From Nematocida ironsii (lineage: Eukaryota > Microsporidia): a DNA stretch of 64,000 nt. Location: the NCBI GenBank assembly GCA_001642415.1, contig LTDK01000173.1:186001-250000 (forward strand), written 5' to 3'. Of the stretch, positions 38,036-48,233 are shown piece after piece (position 1 is the stretch's first letter; each line of letters opens with the position of its first letter). The position numbers and the translations under genes are program-made. The notes beneath the pieces are model-generated. The model made no database searches. It was not told where the DNA came from and saw only the letters and a program-made list of their open reading frames with translations.

Positions 38036-38578
38036 ACGTAAATTCTAAAACTTTTTGGAGTAAATAAAAATTTTAAATTTTATTTTTATAGGAGAAAATT
38101 AACCAATAAAGAATAAAATATAAAATACATTGTATAATAAATAATACTTATTACACAATATATAATAAATAATACATAATAATATAACATAACTTATTAC
38201 ACAGTGTATAGTAAATAACATTACTTATTGGTCTATTAGTACTATATATTACTTATTACTCTATTAGTGCTATATATTACTTATTACACAGTGTATAGTA
38301 AATAACATTACTTATTACTCTATTAGTACTATATATTAATTATTACACTATGTATAGTATATACTATTACTTATTACTCTATTACTATTATATACTATTA
38401 CTTATTACTCTATTACTATTACTTATTACTCTATGTATATTATATAACATTACTTATTACACATATACTATTACTTATTACACATATAACATTACTTATT
38501 ACACTATTACTTAATATATATGGATATTCTAGAATTTATTACTATATGTGTTATTAGTTATTTTAGGGTTACCTCGGG
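38036..38578. repeat. Interspersed repeat array in reverse orientation (ACTTATTACACA)
   Basis: From about 38125 to 38515 copies of the repeat occur mainly in minus orientation, mixed with TATATTACTTATTACTCTATTA tracts. Near 38560-38578 the DNA reads TTAGGGTTACCTCGGGTTACC, a doubled relative of the GGG-type motif, running into the RBG1 stop codon. Confidence 0.75.
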
Positions 38579-39679
38579 TTACCTCCTTTTTACTATCTGT
38601 ACCACATCCTCATCTACTAAAATATGTTCCTTACCAACCCGTTGTGGTACATGCTTTACACTATTACCCCATACAATCGCATTCTTAAACTCACTCAGAA
38701 TACCCCTATGAATAGAATTACAAAAGTCTTTTATACTGCACTTACCCTCCCTCATAACAACAGGTGATGTATAATCAGGTAATTGTCCCCTTGGTTTAGT
38801 AAACACCCTGATTAACCGTAATTTAGCCCATGAAGCTTCTAATACTTCATCTAAATTCCATTCCTTATCAGCACATACAGGTACAGAATCCTTTAACTGA
38901 CTAATTATATCTAATTCTTCATATGATATACTATCTATCTTATTAAGTATGTATAAAGCAGGCACGTATACACGGTTACCTTCAATTACATCAATTAAAT
39001 CATCAGCAGTTGCATCACACCTAAACATTACATCTACATTTAATGTTCTGTACTCTTTAAATATCATTTTTATACCTTCTTCATCTAAATGAGTCAATCT
39101 ACATGATGATCGTATATTTACACCACCACGGTCACGTTTTGATATTGTAATATCTGGTGGTGATTTATTCAGTCGTATACCAAACCCTTCTAATTCCATT
39201 TCTATCTTTCTTTTGTTAGTGAGTGGTTTAGTTGCATCTAATACTATATATATAAGTGAACATGTTCTGGCTACAGCAATTACTTGTTTACCTCTACCAC
39301 GGCCATCTTTAGCACCTTCAAGGATTCCTGGTAAGTCTAATATTTGTACTTTAGCACCATTATAATGAAGGATTCCTGGGACTGTGGTTAGTGTTGTAAA
39401 TTCATAATCTGCTACTGCACTGTACGTGCCTGTTAATTTAGTCATGATTGTACTTTTACCTACTGATGGGAATCCTACAAACCCAATTCTTGCCACACCG
39501 GTTTTTGCCACATCAAATCCTTCACCAGAAGAACCTCCACTACTTTTAGTTGTAAGGATCTCTCTTCTTAATTTGGCTAATTTTGCCTTTAATAATCCTA
39601 AATGGTTTGCTGTTGCTTTGTTTTTCTGTGTTCTTGCCATTTCATTCTCTATTTCTTTAATTTTCTCTACCACGCTCAT
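38579..39679 (-). CDS. RBG1: Developmentally regulated GTPase RBG1/DRG1
   Basis: A 366-residue Obg-HflX-type GTPase of the DRG1 group. [20 protein letters not shown] (14-33) is the DRG N-terminal helix. The P-loop GFPSVGKST is at 69-77, followed by the DLPGI switch, [11 protein letters not shown], and the NKID specificity motif near 253. A C-terminal TGS domain starts near [14 protein letters not shown] (about 300), and DEDVVQIVK closes the protein as in DRG1. It acts with ribosomes in translation. Length and order are canonical. Confidence 0.95.
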   Translation of the reverse strand: MSVVEKIKEIENEMARTQKNKATANHLGLLKAKLAKLRREILTTKSSGGSSGEGFDVAKTGVARIGFVGFPSVGKSTIMTKLTGTYSAVADYEFTTLTTVPGILHYNGAKVQILDLPGILEGAKDGRGRGKQVIAVARTCSLIYIVLDATKPLTNKRKIEMELEGFGIRLNKSPPDITISKRDRGGVNIRSSCRLTHLDEEGIKMIFKEYRTLNVDVMFRCDATADDLIDVIEGNRVYVPALYILNKIDSISYEELDIISQLKDSVPVCADKEWNLDEVLEASWAKLRLIRVFTKPRGQLPDYTSPVVMREGKCSIKDFCNSIHRGILSEFKNAIVWGNSVKHVPQRVGKEHILVDEDVVQIVKRR

Positions 39680-40277
39680 CTGAAAAATATTTTACACAAA
39701 GGAAATTTTAATAATAATACAGTTAATAAATATTATATAGTAGTAATAGTGTAATAAATATTATATAGTAGTAATAGTGTAATAAGTTATGTTATATGTG
39801 TAATAAGTTATAGAATATAATACATTATATGTAATAAGTAGTATAGTATATTTAGTACATTGTGTAATAAGTAGTATAGTATAGAAATATATTATACACT
39901 ATGTGTAATAAGTTATGTTATATTGTGTAATAAGTTATGTTATGTAATAAGTAATAATAAATGTAAACTGTGTAATATGTATTATTAAGTAGTCTTTGTG
40001 TAATAAGTTATATACTATTAAGTATACACTGTGTAATAAGTTATGTTATATTGTGTAATAAATAAAATATATTAGGGTGTGTATAGTATCATTTAGTGTA
40101 CATTGTGTAATAAGTAATGTTATATTGTGTAATAAGTAATGGTCTTTGTGTAATAAGTCTTGTACACTGTGTAATAAGTTATATAATATATTATACACTG
40201 TGTAATATGTATTATAATAATATTTTATTTTTATTTTTTATACATACTGTAATAAATTCTGGCTTTTTTTATTCTGT
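39680..40277. repeat. Interspersed TGTGTAATAAGT repeat array between RBG1 and eRF1
   Basis: From about 39735 to 40245 the divergent promoter region is filled with plus-oriented repeats and the recurring GGGTGTGTATAGT module (near 40077). Any promoter of RBG1 and eRF1 must lie within or between these repeats. Confidence 0.8.
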
Positions 40278-41513
40278 ATGGAAAAAGACCAGCAAACAGC
40301 TGAGCAGTTAGAAGTAGAAAGATGGAAGATGAAAAAACTCTTGAAATACTTACAGAATGCAAGAGGAAATGGAACATCTATGATATCCCTGATACTCCCA
40401 CCAAAAGATCAAATTTCTAGAGCTAATAAATTATTAGTAGAAGAGTACGGGACAGCTTCCAACATAAAAAGCAGAGTTAACAGACTCAGCGTACTTGGTG
40501 CTATCACATCAGCACAGCAAAGACTTAAATTAATCACAAAAGTGCCTGATAATGGACTGGCACTGTACACAGGAACAATCCTGGAAGATTCAGGCAAGGA
40601 AAAGAAAGTCTGTTTTGATATAGAACCAATGAAACCCATTAATACGTCACTGTACTTATGCGATAGTAAATTTCATGTACAAGACTTAATAAACTCATTA
40701 GAAGATGATTATAAATTCGGGTTTATAGTGCTTGATGGACATGGTGCTTTATTTGCAGTATTATCAGGTAACTCAAAAGAGATCAAACAAAATATAACTG
40801 TAGATTTACCAAAGAAACACGGTCGTGGTGGACAATCATCAGTTAGGTTTGCTAGGCTTAGATTAGAAAAAAGGCATAATTACCTTAAAAAAGTCAGTGA
40901 GATAGCCACACAAGTATTTATATCTAATAATAAGCCAAATATACATGGACTTATACTGGCAGGGTGTGCTGATTTTAAGAATGATTTATACCAAGCTGAT
41001 TTCTTTGATCAGAGACTTAAAGTAAAAGTAGCCAAAGTGATTGATGTAGCGTATGGTGGTGAGAATGGGTTAAATCAAGCAATAGAACAATCAGAAGAAG
41101 TCCTTCAGAATATAAAATTAGTAAGTGAGAAGAGGACAGTTAAGTTATTCTTTGATGAGGTTATATCTGGGTCAGGTAAGGTTTGTTTTGGTGTAGATGA
41201 GACTATGAGTTGTTTAGAGATGGGGTGTATGGAAGTATTAATCATAGATGAGTCATCTACAATAAGAAGGATTGATAGGGATGGGTCTGTGGTATACTTA
41301 ATGGATTCTAATGAGGGTGATTTATTGACTGATTGGCTTGCAGAGAATTATAAGAAGGTTAATTGCAGTGTGGTATTTATATCTGATAAGAGTCAGGAAG
41401 GGACTCAATTTATATCTGCATTTAATGGGATTGGAGGGATTCTACGGTATAAAATGGAGATGGATGATAATGCATCAGAAATTGAAGATTTCTCAGATGC
41501 AGATATTTTTTAG
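40278..41513 (+). CDS. SUP45: Peptide chain release factor eRF1
   Basis: A 411-residue class I release factor. TASNIKS lies at 59-65 and YLCDSKF further on matches YxCxxxF; together they recognise all three stop codons. [15 protein letters not shown] holds the GGQ motif that triggers peptidyl-tRNA hydrolysis. The C-terminal domain, which binds eRF3, is complete and ends in the usual acidic tail ([13 protein letters not shown]). The motif set indicates a standard stop-codon code, relevant to the two frames in this window that contain in-frame stops. Confidence 0.97.
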   Translation: MEKDQQTAEQLEVERWKMKKLLKYLQNARGNGTSMISLILPPKDQISRANKLLVEEYGTASNIKSRVNRLSVLGAITSAQQRLKLITKVPDNGLALYTGTILEDSGKEKKVCFDIEPMKPINTSLYLCDSKFHVQDLINSLEDDYKFGFIVLDGHGALFAVLSGNSKEIKQNITVDLPKKHGRGGQSSVRFARLRLEKRHNYLKKVSEIATQVFISNNKPNIHGLILAGCADFKNDLYQADFFDQRLKVKVAKVIDVAYGGENGLNQAIEQSEEVLQNIKLVSEKRTVKLFFDEVISGSGKVCFGVDETMSCLEMGCMEVLIIDESSTIRRIDRDGSVVYLMDSNEGDLLTDWLAENYKKVNCSVVFISDKSQEGTQFISAFNGIGGILRYKMEMDDNASEIEDFSDADIF

Positions 41514-41995
41514 ATAATCAAATAAATTACAACGGTTTTATTAAAATATTTTATAAAAATAACGGATAATAATAAAAAATATAAAAAAATAACGGATAAA
41601 TAACGGATAAATATATAATATATATATATAACGGATAATTAGTGGATAATTAATGGATAAAAATAAAAAATATATATAATTAACGGATAATTATATAAAA
41701 TATATATATAACGGATAATTATTATTTAATTTTATGATTAAATAGTTTATTAATAGGTTTAAGTAGTTATATTCCTTATATTAAGTAGTTCTATGCTTAA
41801 ATACTCCTTATATTCCTTATATTATACTACTCTCCTTATGCTTAAGTACCTAATATGCTTAAGTATCTTTCCTTATCCCTCTCTTCTCTCCTTATATTAA
41901 GTACCCCTTCTATTCCTTATCTCTTCTCTTATCTCTTATACCCCTTATATTCCTTATCTCTTCTCTTATACTCCTTCTTATGTTAATATGCTGAA
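41514..41995. repeat. AACGGATAA repeats and a CT-rich minisatellite
   Basis: From 41561 to about 41719 there are several AACGGATAA copies and variants (AGTGGATAA, AATGGATAA) in TA-rich DNA. From about 41770 to 41985 follows a pyrimidine-rich tract built of TTCCTTAT, CTCCTTAT and TCTCTTCTCTTAT units. The TGTGTAATAAGT repeat is absent here although it fills most other spacers of the domain. Confidence 0.7.
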
Positions 41996-43723
41996 TTACC
42001 ATCCTATCTCTACTACACCATTGGATGTAAGCTCTTTTATAAGCATAGTAGCATATACACCTGGTGGTAAATCAAATGATATCTCTAAATACTTATTATT
42101 AATGGAATAATTTAAATTATCAGGTATAATAATGGCTTTCCTATACCCACCAGTTAAACCAATCACTTTCTCATGCTTACACTCATTAATCTCTTCAGTG
42201 GGATATAATGGTATTACTATATTACTTAGTATAGGAGTATCAGATACTTTAACTAATTGGTCTATTTGATGCTTATTTGTTATAGATCCTATACTTACAT
42301 CTGCTATATACTCATTATTACGTATACCATTAATTAATCTTTGTTGTAATACATCATTAAATAATTTACTCTGATAACTGTGTAAATAAATCATTCTTGT
42401 TTCTCTTCTGATTCTGTTAAATATTATTTTTGCAGGAATTTTCTTTTCTAATGAATAAATAACGGTTTTTTCTGTTTGAAATTTACCTGGTAGGGTATTC
42501 CTGGCATCAGAATACTTTTCTTGTTGTAAATACATTATTGCTTCTTTTACTTTTGGTGAATTCTCTAAATTCCTTAAATTTTCAATGATTTTATTAATTG
42601 CACCTTTGAAATCCTTCTTTATAATTAACTCTCCTACATCAGGATTACTTAACCCATACCCAAACCTTTGATTTCCATAATAATTTGGAAATCCTTCCAT
42701 TTTTAATAAGTTTATCCTTTCTTCTAAATTTTTTATTCCGTCAGTTATTTCTAACCGTAAATAAAATCTGTTTTTTTCTAAATCTCCTAATTGTATTTTT
42801 TTTGATATTCTTTCTATATTAGTAAGTATAATTATATCTTCTGTTATAGAAGTAGTTATATCCTTATACTGATCATTTGTTTGTTCATATTCTGTTGAAT
42901 TATTGTATTCTGTTGTAATTCTCCTTATATCCTGTATAATATTACTTAATGGTAATATACTTATGTTATTTAAATCAGTAATACCTTTAAGATTATCCTC
43001 ATGTAAGTCTCTGGTGGTACTTGAGAATAATAAATTTAATTTATTAACTGTATCTGAGATGGGTATTTTTAATAATTCTGAAATATCTTCTGGTGTTATA
43101 TTACTATTTTTGGTAATACCGTTATTACTACTTTTGGTAATACCATTATTATTAATAAAATTTGCTAATTTATAAATATTTAAATACGGTACACCTGATA
43201 TACTTATTCTTTGTGTAGTAATTGCTTTCTTGTCCTTATTCCCTGCATAATTTATCTGATTACTATCTATTTTTAATAACCTTGCTAATAATTCTACTGA
43301 ATCATTCGTTGTTCTACCCCTCTTAGTAAGATTAACCGTATACGTACTCATACTGTGATGAGTATCAAATATTACTAATATATCTGACTGACCTGGTTTT
43401 ATACTAACTGATTTTGTATATATAAATGGATGCATAGAATATATCTTATGAATCTCTTCCCTGTCCTGTTTTTGTTGTATACCTGTGATTCTGCATATAA
43501 CACTAACTGTCCTTTCTTGTATACCGTATATATCTGTGAGTAATTTATGCTTTATGCCTGGTAAGTTATCTAATAGTAATATATTACTATTATAAATATG
43601 TCCTATGTTTAAGAATGAGTTATTTATACCTTCTCTTACAATAAAGTCCTTTTCATTCTCTTTTAATATGAGTTTTATTGGATTTCCTTCATTAAGACAT
43701 CTTCTCCATGCAAATTCTTTCAT
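41996..43723 (-). CDS. PUS7: tRNA/RNA pseudouridine synthase PUS7 (TruD family)
   Basis: 575 residues from the ATG at 43723. The longer frame starts from a TTG and would cover the divergent TFB5 gene, so I reject it. The TruD signature NYAGNKDKKAITTQ holds the catalytic Asp (GxKDxxA), and RFYLRLEITDG, GFPNYYGNQRFG and LHSYQSKLFNDVL follow as in PUS7. PUS7 modifies U13 and U35 of tRNAs and other RNAs. A Ser/Asn-rich stretch (NNGITKSSNNGITKNSN) interrupts the N-terminal third. The start codon lies 10 bases from the start of TFB5. Confidence 0.9.
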   Translation of the reverse strand: MKEFAWRRCLNEGNPIKLILKENEKDFIVREGINNSFLNIGHIYNSNILLLDNLPGIKHKLLTDIYGIQERTVSVICRITGIQQKQDREEIHKIYSMHPFIYTKSVSIKPGQSDILVIFDTHHSMSTYTVNLTKRGRTTNDSVELLARLLKIDSNQINYAGNKDKKAITTQRISISGVPYLNIYKLANFINNNGITKSSNNGITKNSNITPEDISELLKIPISDTVNKLNLLFSSTTRDLHEDNLKGITDLNNISILPLSNIIQDIRRITTEYNNSTEYEQTNDQYKDITTSITEDIIILTNIERISKKIQLGDLEKNRFYLRLEITDGIKNLEERINLLKMEGFPNYYGNQRFGYGLSNPDVGELIIKKDFKGAINKIIENLRNLENSPKVKEAIMYLQQEKYSDARNTLPGKFQTEKTVIYSLEKKIPAKIIFNRIRRETRMIYLHSYQSKLFNDVLQQRLINGIRNNEYIADVSIGSITNKHQIDQLVKVSDTPILSNIVIPLYPTEEINECKHEKVIGLTGGYRKAIIIPDNLNYSINNKYLEISFDLPPGVYATMLIKELTSNGVVEIGW

Positions 43724-43733
43724 TTTTTTATAA

Positions 43734-43934
43734 ATGGTAAAGGCAATAAAAGGAGCATTAATTGAGTGTGATCCATCTATTAAGCAAATAATAATAAGAC
43801 TTAACAGGGAGAGTAATTTTATAATACAGGAGATAGATGATAATACATTATTTATAGATAACAAGTATATAAGAAAGATTGAAGAAGAAACAGAGAGGAT
43901 GTTAAGTTATATTGTAAAAAAGAATTTTGAATAA
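43734..43934 (+). CDS. TFB5: TFIIH subunit TFB5/TTDA
   Basis: A 66-residue protein matching TFB5 (GTF2H5) over its whole length. MVKAIKGALIECDPSIKQII at the start corresponds to the MxxAxKGxLxxCDPSIKxxI signature, and IIQEIDDNTLFID near 29-41 to the conserved ExDDTHLFV strand. TFB5 binds the p52 subunit and stabilises TFIIH for transcription and nucleotide excision repair. It is easily missed because of its size. Its start is 10 bases from the divergent PUS7 start. Confidence 0.92.
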   Translation: MVKAIKGALIECDPSIKQIIIRLNRESNFIIQEIDDNTLFIDNKYIRKIEEETERMLSYIVKKNFE

Positions 43935-44371
43935 TTATTACATATAGTATAATAAGTAATATATAATAGTAATAGAGTAATAAATAATAATAGAATAAGT
44001 AATAGAATATAATAGTATATGTGTAATAAGTAGTATATATTGTGCTATGTGTAATAAATAATAGAATATAATAATATATGTGTAATAAGTAATAGGTAAT
44101 AGTGTAATAAATATTATTAAGTGGTAATAGTGTAATAAATAATATATGTTATACATTGTGTAATAAATAATATATATTATACTATGTGTAATAAATAGTA
44201 GAGTGATAAGTAGTATATGTTATACATTGTGTAATAAGTCATGCTATGTTATATAGTATTTATTATGCTATGTGTAATAAGTAATATATTGTGTAATAAG
44301 TATTATTTATTATGCTATGTGTAATATATACTGTACTATATATATTAGAATATTTTATTATTTTTTTATTA
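43935..44371. repeat. Interspersed TGTGTAATAAGT repeat array
   Basis: From about 43940 to 44335 a dense run of plus-oriented copies with TAATAGA spacers. The upstream in-frame ATG of the next gene (44312) is part of this array, which argues against using it. Confidence 0.8.
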
Positions 44372-45346
44372 ATGGCTTATAATAGAGAAATATTAAAGTT
44401 AAAGGACTTTCAAGGTGATCCATTAGAATATGAAGAGTTCTTCAGAAGAATCCTTTATAATACGAATAGTACAGATATACAACATACTGAAATAGTTAAT
44501 GACCTACTTTCATTATTTAATACTAACAGAAGTAGTACAGTAATAGAATGTGCTATTAAGACTTTATACGCTATGTGTATAAAATTATCACCAAATACGA
44601 TAATCCCTGTGATAGAAATAGGCAGTGTATTAGAGACGTATTCTTTATGTGTTAATTATACAGGAATAAGCCAGGATGAGTATAAAGATTGGGTAAACTT
44701 AGTAAGACTTATTACACAATCTACCATAATTCATAGAGAGTGTATATTTATTATGGTATGTAGAATAAGTTTTATTGAAGAAATAAGAAAAATGATAAAA
44801 ATTTACATAAATGGAAATATTTCAATTAATTCAATTAAATTATCAACGGTTATTTTGAAATATAAAAATATTTTAAATGAAAATGAAATATTTTTATTAC
44901 TAAAAAAGTACATTACCCTATTAGGAAATAACGATATTTTTATATCTAAAGAATCTTCTTTTTTTATTAAAGAATATTCTAACTGTAATAATATAAATAT
45001 ATACAGTATAATTAAAGAAAATCAATTAAATATAATTGATTCATTAGATAATTACATAAGGGATATATTCCATCACTTACCATTACTTATTAAACAATGT
45101 GTAATAAGTACACTAAAAAACACAAATTTAATTAAAATACCGTTAGAAATAAAAAATATTTTAAAAATAAAAACAAAAGATAATAATATATCAAAAAAGA
45201 CCGTTAGATATATATTATTAAATGAGAATACAACAGAAAATAATCATATAATTAATATTAACTTATCAGATGATTATTACAGTAAGAAAGACTTATCACA
45301 TTTATTAACAGAATGTAAACCACACCCATCCTGTATAGAATATTAA
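44372..45346 (+). CDS. Unknown helical protein
   Basis: 324 residues from the ATG at 44372; the earlier ATG at 44312 adds 20 hydrophobic residues encoded by repeat sequence. The protein is almost entirely helical, with alternating amphipathic helices typical of a HEAT/ARM-like solenoid (for example VIECAIKTLYAMCIKLSPN near 58-76). A TGTGTAATAAGT copy at 45098-45109 is translated as CVIST in a continuous frame. Not recognised; could be a diverged trafficking or nuclear-transport solenoid. Confidence 0.55.
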   Translation: MAYNREILKLKDFQGDPLEYEEFFRRILYNTNSTDIQHTEIVNDLLSLFNTNRSSTVIECAIKTLYAMCIKLSPNTIIPVIEIGSVLETYSLCVNYTGISQDEYKDWVNLVRLITQSTIIHRECIFIMVCRISFIEEIRKMIKIYINGNISINSIKLSTVILKYKNILNENEIFLLLKKYITLLGNNDIFISKESSFFIKEYSNCNNINIYSIIKENQLNIIDSLDNYIRDIFHHLPLLIKQCVISTLKNTNLIKIPLEIKNILKIKTKDNNISKKTVRYILLNENTTENNHIININLSDDYYSKKDLSHLLTECKPHPSCIEY

Positions 45347-45940
45347 TACAATAAATAGTATATAACTTATTACACAATACATAATAAATAGTATATAACT
45401 TATTACACATAACATAATAAATAGTATATAACTTATCATAACTTATTACACAATACATAATAAATAAGCATAACTTATCATAACTTATTACACAATACAT
45501 AATAAATAGTATATAACTTATTACACATAGCACATTATATATTACTTATTACACATATACTATTATATTCTATCACTTATTCTATTATTACTTATTACTC
45601 TATTACCATTATATATTACTTATAGCTGTTTTTTCCTGTAAGGCTTAGACATACGAAAACTTGTTCTTTATTAAATCCTCGTCGTCCTTATATAGACGAC
45701 TTCCAATCACAAAAGCTGTCATTCTCACATTTTGACACTTCTAAAATTATCACTTTGTTTTGACATTCTGGATCTCACTATCCAAAACCAACACTTATTA
45801 CTCTATTACTATTATATATTACTTATTACACATATACTATTATATATTACTTATTACTCTATTATCATTATATTTTATCTTTTTATTTTTATTTTTATCT
45901 TTTTTTATCTTATCTTATTTATTATACTATGTGTAATAAG
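45347..45940. repeat. Reverse-orientation repeat array with an embedded unusual patch
   Basis: From about 45360 to 45620 and 45790 to 45890 copies occur mostly as ACTTATTACACA. Between them, 45625-45790 is of different composition: less AT-rich, with a GTCGTC/GACGAC stem, a TATATAAG box on the minus strand and a following minus-strand ATG opening a 10-codon frame that stops at the array edge. It may be a truncated promoter and gene start, or a small RNA gene. Confidence 0.5.
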
Positions 45941-46783
45941 TTATGGTATATATTTATGTATATCCTCTGGTGGTGTCATTAAATTTACCCATAACTTTAA
46001 TTTCTCTTTTATTTCTTCTAAAATTACTTCCCCATCAGGTCTGTCACTCTTTGCAATTATTATTTTTTTATTTTTATTTTTTATTATTATTATACTTGCA
46101 TTATTATACTTATAACACATTCTATCATATATTCTAACTACTTTATTATTACACCCTAACTCAGTCATAATATATTCTATATTATTACATATATAATTAC
46201 TACTAAACCTTCTCCTATATAAACACTTCCTAGACTTATTCTTATCTGCTGGATATATTATACTAAATATACTATTAGTATTAGTAGTATATGATGTATT
46301 AATAGTATATGATGTATTAGTAGTAGTATTAGTAGTATATGATGTATTAGTACTATTATATACACTGCTATTACTATTACCATTATATACACTGCTTATA
46401 CCATTATTACCATTATATTCTGTATTACTATTACTTATACCATTATTACCATTAGTATTACTATTACCATTATATGTATTATCATTGCTACTACTATTAC
46501 CATTACTATTACTATTATTACTTATACTACTATTACCATTACTATTATTACTATTATCACTATTACTATTACTATTATCACTATTACTTATACTACTACT
46601 GTTATTGCATATACTCCTTCTATTATTACTTATACTGCTGGTGTTACTTATTATTATTGTGTATCTGTTTAAATAATAAATTACTTCTGATACTCTTTCA
46701 TGTACACAGTCATCCTCAGATAACTTTATGTACTTTATTAAATAATCACAGTCTATGGGTATACCACACAGTAAATATTCCAT
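45941..46783 (-). CDS. MED18: Mediator subunit MED18 with an Asn/Ser-repeat insertion
   Basis: A 280-residue protein. MEYLLCGIPID opens like the MEYLLxG start of MED18. After an expanded low-complexity insert (about residues 45-165, Asn, Ser, Thr and Gly runs), KCLYRRRFSSNYICNNIEYI and MTELGCNNKVVRIYDRMCYK match the FxxxxGFRxxxEFVxxGxxF segment. The end, KLKLWVNLMTPPEDIHKYIP, matches the MED18 C terminus. Removing the insert leaves a length close to reduced microsporidian MED18. MED18 belongs to the Mediator head module. Low-complexity DNA covers about 46280-46640. Confidence 0.7.
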   Translation of the reverse strand: MEYLLCGIPIDCDYLIKYIKLSEDDCVHERVSEVIYYLNRYTIIISNTSSISNNRRSICNNSSSISNSDNSNSNSDNSNNSNGNSSISNNSNSNGNSSSNDNTYNGNSNTNGNNGISNSNTEYNGNNGISSVYNGNSNSSVYNSTNTSYTTNTTTNTSYTINTSYTTNTNSIFSIIYPADKNKSRKCLYRRRFSSNYICNNIEYIMTELGCNNKVVRIYDRMCYKYNNASIIIIKNKNKKIIIAKSDRPDGEVILEEIKEKLKLWVNLMTPPEDIHKYIP

Positions 46784-46819
46784 ATAAAAAATAGAAAATT
46801 CAATGCATTTTTATTTCCC

Positions 46820-47470
46820 ATGCATATTCCACAGGAAAGTAGTTTATTCTCTTTCTTCTCAGACTTAGACACATCAGAACAGAAACACTCTGTAATTGGC
46901 AGGACAGGTAGTTCATTAGGAGTACTTGCTAAAAGATTCTTAAGATTATTAAAAGACTCACCAGAATATGAATTAGATCTGAATTATGCTGCATCAGCAC
47001 TAGAAACCCATAAAAGAAGACTGTATGATATAACAAATGTATTAGAAGGAGTGGGTTATATAAAGAAGAAATTAAAGAATAGCATACAGTACATAAAAGA
47101 TAAAGAGAATAATAAATGTATAAGTTGTGGTGGTATATCACTAACCACAGGAAGGGAGACAGAAGAAGTTAAAGAATTATTACGTATAGAAAGAGAGATA
47201 GATGAACAATTAAACCAAGTAAACACAGAATTACAAATATTAGCAAATCATGAAGAGAATATTAATAGAGCATATGTAACATATACAGACTTAAAAGAAT
47301 TAGACAACTCAGTAGAATCATCATTATTTGCTATTAAAACACCACCTGGTACATTTCTTGATTTTCCTACTTCTAATAACCCAGAAGAAACCATCCTTAC
47401 ACTTACATCACCAAATGAGAAGATCAATGTATATTACTTACAAGATACAATTGATTCTATTACTAATTAA
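46820..47470 (+). CDS. E2F: E2F transcription factor without an Rb-binding tail
   Basis: A 216-residue E2F. The winged-helix DNA-binding domain covers about 33-95, with KRRLYDITNVLEGVGYIKKK (65-84) containing the RRxYD DNA-contact motif. The coiled-coil/marked-box domain follows (about 110-212): EREIDEQLNQV, YVTYTDLKEL, AIKTPPGTFLDFP and INVYYLQD match E2F members in order. The protein ends just after the marked box, with no acidic transactivation or Rb-binding motif. Genome comparisons have reported that microsporidia lack retinoblastoma; the missing Rb motif fits this. A CCC triplet abuts the ATG (46817-46819). It is divergent from MED18, 36 bases apart. Confidence 0.88.
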   Translation: MHIPQESSLFSFFSDLDTSEQKHSVIGRTGSSLGVLAKRFLRLLKDSPEYELDLNYAASALETHKRRLYDITNVLEGVGYIKKKLKNSIQYIKDKENNKCISCGGISLTTGRETEEVKELLRIEREIDEQLNQVNTELQILANHEENINRAYVTYTDLKELDNSVESSLFAIKTPPGTFLDFPTSNNPEETILTLTSPNEKINVYYLQDTIDSITN

Positions 47471-48233
47471 ATATATTAAATATAACTTATTATTACTAAT
47501 TAATATACTAATAGACTAATTATATACAGATGTATAAGGTATACATACATATAGTAGAGTAATAGGTGTATAAGGTATACAGGTATATGGTATATGGTAT
47601 ACAGTAGACTAATTATATACAGATGTACAGATGTATATAGTATACATATAGTAGAGTAATAGACTATTACATATACTACTGTATACTACTATTATTACAT
47701 ATACTATATACATATACTAATACCTTATTACTACCATATATATTACTACTGTATATACTGTATACATATATATTACCTATTACCATATATATTGCATATG
47801 CTTACTATTATTGCATATACTTACTATTACTGTATACTCTCCCCTCCCTATTATTATCATATGCTGTACTTGTTTATATAAAGATATTAAATTATAACAC
47901 TGGTCAGAATACTTCTAATCCTTCCTCAACAGATATTCTGGAGGATATTCAATAATTCATCAAAAGAGACAGGAGTGTAAATATACTTACACTCCTAAAT
48001 ATCTCTAACCTTCTAATTAAAGAATTGAAGTTGTTCTTCCTCATTCCAGTATCGAGCGAGCACTATTTTGTAGTAACTCGGATAGCATACTTACTATACA
48101 AATGATTCTGTAAAGTATCGCCTCACTGAAAAATATTTTCACATGCGTATTTATAGAAAATAAAAATAAAAAAAGACTGTTTTCATATAAAATATAAATA
48201 TAAAAATTAAAAAAATAAAAAAAAGACTGTTTT
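47471..48233. other. GTATAC-type simple repeats followed by a structured patch
   Basis: From about 47475 to 47870 the DNA is imperfect GTATAC, TACTATTAC and CATATA repetition with left and right halves roughly complementary. From about 47885 to 48130 the composition changes: CAGAATA pairs with TATTCTG (about 47908-47940), and AGGAGTGTAA pairs with TTACACTCCT around a 6-base loop (about 47971-47996), giving a candidate small RNA. No tRNA A and B boxes are visible. Confidence 0.45.

Noticed and set aside
43723..43864. Longer PUS7 N terminus with a hydrophobic segment
   Set aside because: It begins at a TTG and would overlap the well-supported TFB5 gene on the other strand; the conserved protein starts at the ATG at 43723.
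46474..46794. Tyrosine/leucine-rich open frames on the plus strand opposite MED18
   Set aside because: They are antisense readings of the Asn/Ser trinucleotide expansion in MED18, whose conserved ends lie on the minus strand.
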